Assembly: GCF_008725655.1 (NCBI RefSeq)
Contig: NZ_VYXP01000005.1
Location: 1-64,000 of the forward strand
From: Marinihelvus fidelis
GTDB taxonomy: Bacteria; Pseudomonadota; Gammaproteobacteria; Xanthomonadales; SZUA-36
Reading direction: 5' to 3'
DNA: 64,000 nucleotides
Shown: positions 37,569 to 46,955 of the stretch, piece by piece
Position numbering within the stretch: the stretch's first letter is position 1
How the letters are laid out: every line of letters begins with the position of its first letter
Position numbers and translations under genes: made by a program
The notes under the pieces: model-generated
Databases searched by the model: none
What the model saw: only the letters and a program-made list of their open reading frames with translations
What the model was told of the DNA's origin: nothing

Positions 37569-40500
37569 ATGGGAATCACAGAGAAAGCCGTACGCAACCC
37601 CGCCGCCGTGGCGGTGGCCGTGGCCATCGTCGCCCTGTTCGGCCTGTTCTGCCTGTCACAGCTTCCGCTGCAGTTATTCCCGGAGATCGAATCACCGCGC
37701 ATCAACGTTAACGCCAACTGGCGCGCGGCCTCGCCGAAGGAAGTGGAATCGGAAATTCTCGAGCCGATGGAGGATGTCCTGCAGGGCCTTCCCGGACTCG
37801 AGATCATGGAATCCAACGCCTTCAACGGCGGCGCGTGGATCGGCATGGAGTTCGCCCTGGGCACCGACATGCAGGCCACGCTGATGGATGTCATCGGCCG
37901 CCTGAACCGCCTGCCGCCCTTGCCGGCCGATGCCGATCCGCCCGTCGTCAACATGGGTGGCGGTGACGCCAACCAGGCGCTGAGCTGGTTCTTCGTGCAA
38001 CTGAAGCCGGGAACCGAAGGGCCGGTCGAGCGCTATGCCGCCTATGTCGAGGACACCGTGCGGCCGCGGCTTGAGTCCATCCCCGGTGTGGCCGGCGTGG
38101 AACTGAATGCCGGCGCGCCGGAAGAACTGCAGATCACCATCGACCCCTATCGCGCCGCCGAGTTTGGCATTCCACTGGGCACCGTGGCCGCGCAGGCCGG
38201 CCGTTCCAACGATGTGTCCGGCGGCTTCGTCGACGTCGGACGGCGCCAGTACACGCTGCGCTTCGAGGGCCGCTACGACCCCGAGCAGCTGAAGAACCGG
38301 GTGCTCGAATGGCGTGACGGCCGACCCATCCGCCTGGGCGATATCGCCGATGTGCGCATCGACCGTGGAAAGAAACAGTTCATCGCCATCCAGAACGGCA
38401 ACCCGGCCATGGGCCTGCGCGTCGACCGCGCCAACGGCGCCAACGTGCTGGCCACGCTGACCGAGGTGAAGGCCGCGGTCGCGGAGCTGCGTGACGGGCC
38501 GCTGGCGGCGAAGGGGCTGGATATCCAGCAGTCGTTCGATGCCTCCGTGTTCATCAACCGCGCGGTCGGCATGGTCCGCAACAACCTGCTGCTGGGCGTG
38601 CTGCTGGCCGTCGGCGTGCTGTGGTGGTTCCTGCGCGACCGCCGCGCAACCCTGCTCATCGCCTCGGCCATCCCCATCAGCCTGCTGGCCACGTTTATCG
38701 TGCTCAAGCTCACCGGCCGAAGCCTGAATGTCATTTCGCTGGCCGGCCTGGCGTTCGCCGTGGGCATGGTGCTCGATGCCGCCATCGTCGTGTCGGAGAA
38801 CATCGTCCGCCTGCGTGAGCGGGGTGAAATGCCGGGCGCCGCCGCGCTGCTGGGCACGCAGCAGGTCAAGGGCGCCCTGCTCGCGTCAACGGCCACCACC
38901 GTGGCCATTTTCCTGCCCGTGCTGTTCCTCGAAGACGTCGAGGGCCAGCTGTTCGCTGACCTGGCGCTGACCATTGCCATCGCCGTGGTGATTTCCCTGG
39001 TCGTCGCCGTCACCGTGCTGCCCACGGTCGCGGGCAACTGGCTGAAAGCCCGTCGCCTGAGTCGCGACAACGACGGCGGCCGCTGGGGCCGGCTGGCCGG
39101 CTGGCTGATGAAGACCAGCGCCACGCCCACCCGCCGGGTCGTGCTGATTGCGTCACTGATCGGCGCGCCGCTGCTGGTGTCCTGGGCGCTGTTCCCGCAA
39201 CTTGATTACCTGCCGCCGGTCAAGCGCGACGCCGTCGACGCATTCCTGCAGTTCCCCCCGGGATCGAACGTGGAAACCAACGAGCGTGAAGTGGTGAACA
39301 CCCTGGTCGAGCGGCTGCAGCCCTACATGGACGGTGAAAAGCAGCCGGCACTGAAGAACTACTACATCCTGACCTGGCCCGGCGGCGGCACCATCGGCGC
39401 GCGCGTGCTGGACCAGGACCGGGTCAGGGAACTCGAGACCATCGTTCGCGAAGAGGTGCTGACCGGCATTCCCGATTTCCGCGGCTTCGCCCAGCAGGGC
39501 AACCTGTTTGGCGGCTTCGGCGGCGGGCGGGACATTGCAGTGCACCTGCAGTCGGCCGACGAGGCCGGGCTCTATGCCGCAGCCGGCCAGGCGCAGACCG
39601 AGTTGCGCAACACCTTCCCGGGCGCCAACGTGCAGGCGCGGCCGGAAATCGAAACGGCCTCGCCGGAGTTGCGCATCCTGCCCAACGACGACCGTATCAA
39701 CGAGGTCGGCATGGACCGCCAGCAGGTCGCCAGCCTGGTGCGCATGCTCGGCAACGGCCTGTGGCTGGGCGAGCATTTTGACGGCGAATCGCGCAAGGAC
39801 ATCATCATGCGCGCCGGCGGCTGGGAAACCCCGGAACAGCTTGCGACCACACCGGTCACCACGCCCAGCGGCGAGGTCGTGCCACTGGGCGAGTTGGTGC
39901 AGGTGGCGCGCGCCACCGGCCCCGGCCAGGTCCGGCGCGTAAACGGCCGGCGCACCATCAGCGTCAACCTGAGCCCGCCCGAAGATGTGTCGCTGGAAAC
40001 CGCCATTGCCACCATCCGCGCCCAGGCCGAACCCGGGATGCGCGCGGCACTGCCCGCCGACGGATCGATCCAGTACGGCGGCAGCGCCGACAGCCTGAGC
40101 CAGGCCATCGGCACCATGGGCCGGAACTTCCTGATGGCGCTGGGCATCCTGTTCCTGCTGATGGCCGGCCTGTTCCGTTCGCTGAAGGACAGCGCCCTGG
40201 TGGTGCTGACCATTCCGCTGGCCGGCGTCGGCGGCATCGTCGCGCTGCGGGCACTGAACCTGGTCACGTTCCAGCCCATGGACCTGCTGACCATGATCGG
40301 CTTCATCATCCTGCTGGGCCTGGTCGTGAACAACGCCATCCTGCTGGTTGACCGCACACGTGCCGCCGAACGCGAAGGCATGGCCCGCGACGAGGCCGTG
40401 GCCGAGGCGCTGAAAATGCGCCTGCGGCCCATCTTCATGAGCACCTTTACCAGCATCTTCGGCATGCTGCCGCTGTTGTTGCTGCCCGGCCAGGGCAGCG

Positions 40501-40664
40501 TGATCTACCGAGGCCTGGCCGCGGCGATCGTCGGCGGCATGGTGTTCAGCCTGTTTTTCACCCTGCTGCTGCTGCCGGCCCTGCTGCGACTGGGCAAGGC
40601 AAAGCCAGCAAGCGATGAAGCCACATCAGCGGCCACCGCGCCCGCGCTGGAAAGCGTGGCGTGA
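37569..40664 (+). CDS. RND efflux transporter permease
   Basis: This 1031-residue inner membrane pump has 12 predicted membrane helices and two large periplasmic loops typical of the AcrB superfamily. Family segments seen are PEIESPRINVNANWRAASP at the start, SLAGLAFAVGMVLDAAIVVSEN in TM4 (Asp403 kept, the second Asp replaced by Ala404) and LGLVVNNAILLVDRTRA in TM10. The TM4/TM10 residues differ from AcrB/MexB, so it belongs to another RND branch. The substrate is unknown. The start is ATG 37569, with GGGAGA upstream. It is followed by its membrane fusion protein 23 bp later; no outer membrane factor is present. Confidence 0.92.
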   Translation: MGITEKAVRNPAAVAVAVAIVALFGLFCLSQLPLQLFPEIESPRINVNANWRAASPKEVESEILEPMEDVLQGLPGLEIMESNAFNGGAWIGMEFALGTDMQATLMDVIGRLNRLPPLPADADPPVVNMGGGDANQALSWFFVQLKPGTEGPVERYAAYVEDTVRPRLESIPGVAGVELNAGAPEELQITIDPYRAAEFGIPLGTVAAQAGRSNDVSGGFVDVGRRQYTLRFEGRYDPEQLKNRVLEWRDGRPIRLGDIADVRIDRGKKQFIAIQNGNPAMGLRVDRANGANVLATLTEVKAAVAELRDGPLAAKGLDIQQSFDASVFINRAVGMVRNNLLLGVLLAVGVLWWFLRDRRATLLIASAIPISLLATFIVLKLTGRSLNVISLAGLAFAVGMVLDAAIVVSENIVRLRERGEMPGAAALLGTQQVKGALLASTATTVAIFLPVLFLEDVEGQLFADLALTIAIAVVISLVVAVTVLPTVAGNWLKARRLSRDNDGGRWGRLAGWLMKTSATPTRRVVLIASLIGAPLLVSWALFPQLDYLPPVKRDAVDAFLQFPPGSNVETNEREVVNTLVERLQPYMDGEKQPALKNYYILTWPGGGTIGARVLDQDRVRELETIVREEVLTGIPDFRGFAQQGNLFGGFGGGRDIAVHLQSADEAGLYAAAGQAQTELRNTFPGANVQARPEIETASPELRILPNDDRINEVGMDRQQVASLVRMLGNGLWLGEHFDGESRKDIIMRAGGWETPEQLATTPVTTPSGEVVPLGELVQVARATGPGQVRRVNGRRTISVNLSPPEDVSLETAIATIRAQAEPGMRAALPADGSIQYGGSADSLSQAIGTMGRNFLMALGILFLLMAGLFRSLKDSALVVLTIPLAGVGGIVALRALNLVTFQPMDLLTMIGFIILLGLVVNNAILLVDRTRAAEREGMARDEAVAEALKMRLRPIFMSTFTSIFGMLPLLLLPGQGSVIYRGLAAAIVGGMVFSLFFTLLLLPALLRLGKAKPASDEATSAATAPALESVA

Positions 40665-40687
40665 GACCGCCCAGGAGGAGACCAACC

Positions 40688-41746
40688 ATGAAACGCGCAA
40701 CCCCAATGGCCCTGTTCTTGGCCACCGTGTCCATCGCCACCGTACCCGTCACGGCGGTGGCCCAGCCCAGCGAAGCACCGGCGGCAGCGGTGCGGATCGA
40801 CGAGGCCAGGCGCGACACCTTCGCGGCAACCCTGTGGGTGTCCGGGTCGGTCGTCAGCCTGAACGACGCGCGCATTGCCGCGGAAACGGACGGCCGTATC
40901 ACCTGGGTGGCCCGTGAAGGTACCCGCATTACCGCCGGTGACGCCATCGCCCGTATCGACGCCGGCGACCTGGAGCTCGACCTGGCCGACAGCCGCGCCC
41001 AATTGGGGAGCCTGAAGGCGCAGCTGACATTCCAGGAGGGCAACCTGTCACGCCTGCAGCGCCTGGCGGCAAGCTCGAACGCATCGACCAACCAGGTCGA
41101 GGAGGCGAGTTCACAGCTCGACATGACACACCAGGCCATCAAGCGCGCCGAGGTCAATATCGCCCAGATCGAGCGGCGCATCCGCCAGTCGGAGGTGCCG
41201 GCGCCCTTCTCAGGCGTGGTCGCCGAGCGACTGGTGCAGGTGGGCGAGTTCGTCAACCGCGGCGCGCAGGTCGCCCGCCTGGTGGACACCGAGAACCGTG
41301 AGATTCGCGCCCAGGCGCCGCTGTCCGTGGCCGGCTGGGTGCGCGAAGGCATGGAGCTGAGCATCCAGCACCAGGGCGCTGAATCGTTGAGCCCGATCAG
41401 TCATGTCATTCCCGTCGGCGACCAGCGTTCGCGCATGTTCGAGGTGCGCGTGGCCGTCAACAACACGGCACTGATCGTCGGCAGCCCGGTACGCGTGGCG
41501 CTGCCCAACAGCGAACCCCGCGAACTGGTCGCCATTCACCGCGATGCCCTGGTGCTGCGCGGCAACGACATCTTCGTCATGCGGGTGAAGGAGGACAACA
41601 CCGTGGAGCGCGTCGATGTGAGCACCGGTATCGGCCTGGACGCCCATGTCGAGGTGCTGGGTGGCCTGGACCATGGCGACCGGGTCATCGTTCGCGGCGG
41701 TGAGCGCCTGCAGCCCGGGCAGTCGGTGCTGATCGCGGAAAGCTAG
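40688..41746 (+). CDS. RND membrane fusion protein (periplasmic adaptor)
   Basis: This 352-residue adaptor starts at ATG 40688 with GGAGGAG upstream. It has a signal peptide (FLATVSIATVPVTAVAQ), a lipoyl half-motif (AETDGRITWVAREGTRITAGDAIARI), a helical hairpin rich in Gln and Ala, a second lipoyl half (APFSGVVAERLVQVGEFV) and beta-barrel domains to the end. It links the permease encoded just upstream to an outer membrane channel encoded elsewhere. The order pump-then-adaptor is less common than the reverse. A bidirectional terminator follows. Confidence 0.92.
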   Translation: MKRATPMALFLATVSIATVPVTAVAQPSEAPAAAVRIDEARRDTFAATLWVSGSVVSLNDARIAAETDGRITWVAREGTRITAGDAIARIDAGDLELDLADSRAQLGSLKAQLTFQEGNLSRLQRLAASSNASTNQVEEASSQLDMTHQAIKRAEVNIAQIERRIRQSEVPAPFSGVVAERLVQVGEFVNRGAQVARLVDTENREIRAQAPLSVAGWVREGMELSIQHQGAESLSPISHVIPVGDQRSRMFEVRVAVNNTALIVGSPVRVALPNSEPRELVAIHRDALVLRGNDIFVMRVKEDNTVERVDVSTGIGLDAHVEVLGGLDHGDRVIVRGGERLQPGQSVLIAES

Positions 41747-41835
41747 GGCGAACACGATTTGGATTCAATGCCGGGCCGGGGTCTCGATTTCTCCCTGATC
41801 ATCGTCTGACCGACGATCCCGGCGCGGCATTGAAA

Positions 41836-41875
41836 GGCCCCGGCAGGTTCCCTCTACCTGCCGGGGCCGACTTTT
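41836..41875. terminator. Bidirectional terminator between the adaptor and MBL-fold genes
   Basis: The 12-bp arms GGCCCCGGCAGG (41836-41847) and CCTGCCGGGGCC (41857-41868) have a 9-base loop, followed by GACTTTT on the plus strand. On the minus strand the stem is followed by TTTCA. It separates two convergent genes. Confidence 0.85.
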
Positions 41876-41884
41876 GTGACCGGC

Positions 41885-42850
41885 TCAGGGCCTGGGCGGG
41901 CTGTCCAACCAGACTTCCAGGCCCTGAACGTTGAGCACGATGTCATTCCAGACCACGTCCCGGAACTGATCATCCGACCCGGAATAGCCATGCGCGAGCG
42001 CGGCATCCCACAGCAGCGCCAGCATCCCCTGCCGGAGCGCATCGGCCCGGTATTCGGACGCACTGTGACCCTCGGCCAGGTCGACAAAGGTGTCGATCCA
42101 TTCGTGCAGCGTCGCGGCGAGTGCCCGCGGCTCGCCCACCCGGCCGAAATGCGTCAGGTACATCCAGCGCGGCCGCGCGGCCAGCAACATCTCCAGTGAC
42201 GCGTGCATGGCGTCAGGGTCGAACTGTACTGGTGTCGTGGTCGGAAAAATGAAGGGCCCGGCCGCCGTATCCAGCTCGCGGTAGGACAGCCCGAAGGTAT
42301 CGCCGGTAAACCAGCCGCGGGTGGCCTCGTCCCAGACACAGAAATGGTGCCGGGCATGGCCGGGGCTGTCGCGGAACAGCAGTTCGCGCCCCCCCACCGT
42401 GGCCCGGCTGCCATCGTCCATTTCCCGCACGCGCTCGGCCGCGACCGGTACCAGCACGCCATAATCGCGCTCGAAAACCGCATCGCCATACACCGCGCGT
42501 ACCCCGGCTTCGAGCCGGGACGGATCAATCATGTGCCGGGCACCGCGCGGGTGAACCAGCAGGGTCGCCGCCGGCAACTGCTGCATCAGCGTGCCGACAC
42601 CGCCGGCGTGATCGAGATGAACATGGGTGATGATGACGTGGCGCACCTGCTCCGGCGCCCAACCGCGCGCCGCCAGCGTGGCCATGATCCGGTCGACCGA
42701 GGCCCGGGTGCCCGTCTCGATCACGGCGACCTCGTTCTCGCCTTCGAGCAGGTAACAGGCCGCCATGAAGGGGCGCACGAAGCCGCTGTCGATGGCGATG
42801 ACGCCGCCGGGGTATTCGATGGTGTCGGCTGCGGGTCCTGGGTTGTTCAT
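41885..42850 (-). CDS. Metallo-beta-lactamase fold hydrolase
   Basis: This 321-residue protein has the metal motif THVHLDHAGG (HxHxDH), a second histidine in DSPGHARHHF, the aspartate in FTGDTFG and a late histidine in YLTHFGRVG, so the binuclear site is complete. It may be a thioesterase, lactonase or glyoxalase-like enzyme; the substrate is unknown. ATG 42850 is chosen because the residues before it do not match the fold. It is divergent from the M14 peptidase at 42928, with a 77-bp gap. Confidence 0.85.
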   Translation of the reverse strand: MNNPGPAADTIEYPGGVIAIDSGFVRPFMAACYLLEGENEVAVIETGTRASVDRIMATLAARGWAPEQVRHVIITHVHLDHAGGVGTLMQQLPAATLLVHPRGARHMIDPSRLEAGVRAVYGDAVFERDYGVLVPVAAERVREMDDGSRATVGGRELLFRDSPGHARHHFCVWDEATRGWFTGDTFGLSYRELDTAAGPFIFPTTTPVQFDPDAMHASLEMLLAARPRWMYLTHFGRVGEPRALAATLHEWIDTFVDLAEGHSASEYRADALRQGMLALLWDAALAHGYSGSDDQFRDVVWNDIVLNVQGLEVWLDSPPRP

Positions 42851-42927
42851 CCCTGATTTCACTCGTCCTGGCGGGAACCGGAAACATAGCACATGAACCG
42901 GGCCGGGCAATTGCGTAGGCTCGGGGT

Positions 42928-45900
42928 ATGAGATTGCGGACACGCAGGCCCGTCACCACCGGCATCGCGCGCCTGGGCGCGGTGTGGCTGTTGCTGTCCG
43001 CCTGCGGCCCGGTTGAGGCGGCAGACACGCCGACCTGGGACCGGCAGTCCGCGCGCCAGGCAGCACAGTCGGTCGACATCGACAGTGGTTTGCGCTCGCT
43101 GTCCGAACTGAGCCCCGTCGATGACGTCGCCGAAACCCTCAACGCGCTGGGGGCGTTATCGCAACGCGCCGACTGGCCCGGACCCGCCAGGGATTACGCC
43201 CTGTGGCGCTACGCCAACAGCTTGCGCATGAACGCCATGGGCACGCCGGATGCCCGCGTGCTCGACTGGCTGGCCGCTTTTGAGCCGCAGACCTGGGTCG
43301 GACACCAGGACCATCCCCGCACGAATGTACCGCTGTTCAATATCCGTGCGGTTGTCGCTGGCATCCGCCATGAGCAGCGACGCCTGCAGGCCGCCGCGGA
43401 CGCCGGTGAATGGCTGGCTAACAACGCGCCCGGCGAACTGATCACCGCCTGGCTGGACCAGGGCGACCCCGCAGCCCGTCGCGGCTATATCGACGCACTG
43501 CCGCTGGCCAACCCGCCGACCGTGTCGGTGCTGGCGAAATCGCTGGCGCGCGAAATGGACCGGCAGCCGGCGCTGGCCGAACTCGCGGGATACGTGGCCC
43601 TGCAGCGGGGTGATGCCCACGGACTGGCGCGGGCGCTCCGTGCCCTGGACGGGCCGGCGACCAGCCAGTTGCTTTACACCGCGGCGCAACGCTGGCCCGC
43701 GGCGCAACAGGCGGCGCTGTTGCTCGACGTGCTGGACGGGCCCGAGGGACAGGAGGGGCCAGACAGGCCGGACGATGACCACGCCCGCCTGGCCGCGCTG
43801 TCCATCGCGCAACTGGGACCCGGCGCACGGTCCTCGGCCAAGGCGGTCACGCGCCTGGAATCCTTGCTCGACGATCCACTGCTGGGCGCGACCGCTAAAC
43901 TGGCACTCGCCGCCCAACACGAGCAGGTCACCAAAGTGACCCCGAGCCCCGGCACACAATCGAACCACAACGGCACGCTGGCAGAATGGGTGGAAACCAA
44001 CCCGGGCAATGACCCGGCAAGGATCGCACTCGGCTACCCACCGCCGATCCCGGTCGAAACGCCGCTGCCCTTTGACGGATTCCGCAGTTACGCGGGGCTG
44101 CACGTCCGCCACCAGGCCCTGGCTGACGACACTCCCTGGGTGCACCCACACGTCATCGGCACGACCCACAAGGGCCGCAGCATCTGGGCCTACCGGCTGG
44201 GTGACGGCGACCTGGAAACACCCTGGGGCCTGCCGGAACCGGCGACACTGACCAACGGCGGTATCCACGCGCGGGAATGGTCCACGCCGGAGGTGGTCAC
44301 CGGCATCCTGGAGCAACTGGCGACCGCGCCCGCCGACGGCCACATTCATGATTACCTGCGCGACAGCGTGAACGCGGTCGTGATCCCGGTCCTGAACGTC
44401 GACGGTTTCCAGCAGACCCAGCGCTACCCGACGCAGAACTACCTGGACAGCGACCCTGATTTCCCCGACAGCTCACCGCGTGACGGCCGGATGCGCCGCA
44501 AGAACCTGCTCGATGCCGACCAAGACCTGCTGACCGACGCGGACCACCTGGGTGGCGTCGACCTGAACCGCAACAACCCGCCCTACTGGGCCGGCAACAG
44601 CCAGCGCTCGTCCTACGACCCGGATTCACTGGTCTATCACGGCAGTGGCCCGGCCTCGGAGCCGGAAACCCAGGCATTGCACGCCGCGCCCGGGCTCGGC
44701 CCGGAAAACCGCCTGCGGATGTACACCGACGTGCACTCCTACTCACAGGTCCACTTCTGGAGCCGGCTGGGTGACGGTTCGCGGCTGGCCACGCAGACGC
44801 AGAGCCTGTTGCGCATGTTCTCCAACCACCACCAGGCCTTCGCGGCCGGCAAGCGCTATCACTACGCATTCTCGGCCAACGTACCGGTTAACCGCGGTAT
44901 TGGCGCGACCGATGAGTACTTCATGTCGACCTACCGGATTCCGGCCTGGACCCTGGAGACCGAGCCCACGGGGGGCCAGCCCTATCACCAGCCCCTGCCC
45001 GGCGGCGGCGGCGACTATGGCGGCACCGGCGTCAACGTGCATGACGGCTTCATCCTGCCCGAGTCCGAAGTCCGCCGGGTGCGTGAAGAACTGGCACAGA
45101 CTTTTGTCGCGGCGTACTACCGGCAGTCGGGCCCACCGGCCATCCAGGTCGCCCGGGTGCTGGACGGCGCCACGGGCGCCACGGTGTTCGAGGCGCAATG
45201 GACCGTCACCAGCCCGCATTCACGCGACCTGTTCCGGGAGCAGCTGGAGATTCTGGTGCCGGGGCGTGAATACCAGCTCTGGCTGGGGTTCAACAAGCCG
45301 ATGCGCTGGCTGGATGACAACGGCATGGCGACCGCGCTGCAGGGCCACATCAGCAGTGCCTACCAGGACGTCGATATCGAACTGCTGGCCGGGGATACGC
45401 CGCTGGGTATCGACTGGGGCGATGCCGCGTGGATCGTCACGCCGCCGGGCGCGACGGAGGGATACCTGCGCTACCGCACCGACGCCTACGCCATACCCTT
45501 TACGATCACTGACTCCGTCGAAAACACCGCGCTGCTGGACTCACCCGTCGACGCCACGCTGCGTGTCCGCGCCTGGGACATGACCTACCAGGGCCTGGAC
45601 GGCGACCCCGCCACGGTGGTCGACTGGTTCGACGGGCACTGGGTGCGGTACGAGGACACCTTCGACAACGAGTCGGATATCGGCGGCTGGGATGACAGCC
45701 TGACCATGCGCGTGCAGGCCGGGGGCGCGGCGGAGCCGTTCACACTCGAGCCGGGCATCGCGTCTGCCTGGTATGACCCGGAACATGACGGCGAAGGCTT
45801 CATCATCGAGATGCTCAGCGGTGGCCAGGCCGTGCTGTACTGGTTCACCTACGACGAATCCGGCAACCAGGACTGGTATATCGGCGCCGGGCAGCAGCGC

Positions 45901-46524
45901 GGCAACCGCCTGGTGTTCGACGCACTGACGCAAACCAGTGGTGGCGTCTTTGGTGAAGACTTCGACCCTGCACAGGTCACCCGCGAGACGGTCGGCCAGG
46001 TCGGGTTCCTGTTTTCCGGCTGCGACAACGGCCACGTGGACTGGCATATCGGCAACCGCCAGGGCCGGCAGGCCATCCAGCGGGTCACCCACCTGCAGGG
46101 GCTCGACTGCGGCCCGCCATTGGCGGCGCCGGTTCGCCAGGAGTCGCAATACAGCGGCGCCTGGTACGACCCGGCCCATGACGGCGAGGGGTTCACGGTG
46201 CAGGTACTGGGCGGCGACCAGGTGGTCGTCTACTGGTTCAGCTTCGACCCGGAAGGCAAGCGGCGCTGGATCTTCGGCCTGGGCGGGATTGTCGACGGGC
46301 GCTTCGAGTTCGCCGAGATGCTCACCAGCCGTGGCGGCGTGTTCGGTGACGACTTCGACCCGGCCACGGTGGAGTACCTGCCCTGGGGCACGCTGACGCT
46401 GGAACTCGGCTGTGACGGCGGCACGGCGAGCTGGACCAGCACTGAGCCAGGGTTCGCGCCGGGCACATTGTCGCTGCAGCAGTTAACGCGGATGGACGGC
46501 CTGGAATGCGCCCCCGCGCGCTAA
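42928..46524 (+). CDS. Large exported M14 zinc carboxypeptidase with two C-terminal repeats
   Basis: This 1198-residue protein has a signal peptide with a possible lipobox LLSAC (Cys26). A ~370-residue helical region precedes the M14 catalytic domain: zinc ligands His447 and Glu450 (IHARE), His603 (DVHSYSQ) and catalytic Glu677 (WTLETEPTGG). After a linker of beta domains come two tandem ~120-residue repeats starting near 946 and 1076, each with the shape WYDP-HDGEGF...VLYWF and a GGVFG-DFDP segment. It should cleave C-terminal residues from peptides outside the cytoplasm; the repeats may bind substrate or surface polymers. Confidence 0.9.
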   Translation: MRLRTRRPVTTGIARLGAVWLLLSACGPVEAADTPTWDRQSARQAAQSVDIDSGLRSLSELSPVDDVAETLNALGALSQRADWPGPARDYALWRYANSLRMNAMGTPDARVLDWLAAFEPQTWVGHQDHPRTNVPLFNIRAVVAGIRHEQRRLQAAADAGEWLANNAPGELITAWLDQGDPAARRGYIDALPLANPPTVSVLAKSLAREMDRQPALAELAGYVALQRGDAHGLARALRALDGPATSQLLYTAAQRWPAAQQAALLLDVLDGPEGQEGPDRPDDDHARLAALSIAQLGPGARSSAKAVTRLESLLDDPLLGATAKLALAAQHEQVTKVTPSPGTQSNHNGTLAEWVETNPGNDPARIALGYPPPIPVETPLPFDGFRSYAGLHVRHQALADDTPWVHPHVIGTTHKGRSIWAYRLGDGDLETPWGLPEPATLTNGGIHAREWSTPEVVTGILEQLATAPADGHIHDYLRDSVNAVVIPVLNVDGFQQTQRYPTQNYLDSDPDFPDSSPRDGRMRRKNLLDADQDLLTDADHLGGVDLNRNNPPYWAGNSQRSSYDPDSLVYHGSGPASEPETQALHAAPGLGPENRLRMYTDVHSYSQVHFWSRLGDGSRLATQTQSLLRMFSNHHQAFAAGKRYHYAFSANVPVNRGIGATDEYFMSTYRIPAWTLETEPTGGQPYHQPLPGGGGDYGGTGVNVHDGFILPESEVRRVREELAQTFVAAYYRQSGPPAIQVARVLDGATGATVFEAQWTVTSPHSRDLFREQLEILVPGREYQLWLGFNKPMRWLDDNGMATALQGHISSAYQDVDIELLAGDTPLGIDWGDAAWIVTPPGATEGYLRYRTDAYAIPFTITDSVENTALLDSPVDATLRVRAWDMTYQGLDGDPATVVDWFDGHWVRYEDTFDNESDIGGWDDSLTMRVQAGGAAEPFTLEPGIASAWYDPEHDGEGFIIEMLSGGQAVLYWFTYDESGNQDWYIGAGQQRGNRLVFDALTQTSGGVFGEDFDPAQVTRETVGQVGFLFSGCDNGHVDWHIGNRQGRQAIQRVTHLQGLDCGPPLAAPVRQESQYSGAWYDPAHDGEGFTVQVLGGDQVVVYWFSFDPEGKRRWIFGLGGIVDGRFEFAEMLTSRGGVFGDDFDPATVEYLPWGTLTLELGCDGGTASWTSTEPGFAPGTLSLQQLTRMDGLECAPAR

Positions 46525-46567
46525 TCGGGTAAAATCTGCAGCCCATTGATCCACAGACGGAAGTGCC

Positions 46568-46828
46568 GTGAGCGACCGCGAAAACCACCAACGCTGCACC
46601 GAACGATTCATTACCCTGGCCAACGAGATGAAGAACGAGGGCCTGGACCCCCAGCTCGTCAGCGCCGCACTGATGTCCGCCAGCGGCATCTACGCGACCT
46701 TCTCCGTTGCGGGCAATGCCGGCGCCCTGAATGACACGGGTGTCGACAAGGTCGTGGCCACCTACCGCCGCAACCTGGAACACATCCAGGCGCAGAAGAA
46801 GAAGGAAGTCCAGGGCGGCAACGCCTGA
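46568..46828 (+). CDS. DUF3144 family small protein (GTG start)
   Basis: This 86-residue protein starts at GTG 46568. It has a helical layout (RFITLANEMKNEGLDPQLVSAALMSASGIYATFSVAGNAG) matching DUF3144 proteins, which are common in gammaproteobacteria and have no known function. It is probably soluble and all-alpha, with a lysine-rich C-terminus (QAQKKKEV). It lies 43 bp after the M14 peptidase on the same strand. The AT-rich operator region of the next gene begins 28 bp after it. Confidence 0.85.
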   Translation: MSDRENHQRCTERFITLANEMKNEGLDPQLVSAALMSASGIYATFSVAGNAGALNDTGVDKVVATYRRNLEHIQAQKKKEVQGGNA

Positions 46829-46856
46829 CCCAGCCAGGCATTCCCTGCCGGTTGAG

Positions 46857-46932
46857 TTGCATTATTTTATGCAATAAGGGTGTAATTGCTAAATATTATG
46901 CAATTTAGAACCATTTGCTATAATTAATGCAA
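46857..46932 (+). promoter_or_regulatory. Array of three 18-bp palindromic operators at 29-bp spacing
   Basis: Three related 18-bp sites begin at 46857, 46886 and 46915, exactly 29 bp apart. They read TTGCATTATTTTATGCAA, TTGCTAAATATTATGCAA and TTGCTATAATTAATGCAA, sharing TTGC at one end and ATGCAA at the other. The gaps are 11 bp each. The last site contains the TATAAT box. The region is strongly AT-rich against its surroundings. This is the form of a cooperative repressor-binding region, most likely for the HTH protein encoded at 46956. Confidence 0.8.
46896..46924 (+). promoter_or_regulatory. Sigma70-like promoter of the SatD-like gene
   Basis: The perfect -10 box TATAAT lies at 46919-46924, with a weak -35 (TTATGC, 46896-46901) 17 bp upstream. 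Both boxes overlap the second and third palindromic sites, so binding there should block transcription. The predicted start falls about 25 nt before the ATG at 46956, and GCAGGAAC in the leader offers a ribosome site. Confidence 0.6.
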
Positions 46933-46955
46933 CTAGAGCCGCAGGAACTGCCATC

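Noticed and set aside
46857-46932. Triple repeat read as a short CRISPR array
   Set aside because: The repeats are 18-bp palindromes with 11-bp gaps and vary between copies; no cas genes are near.
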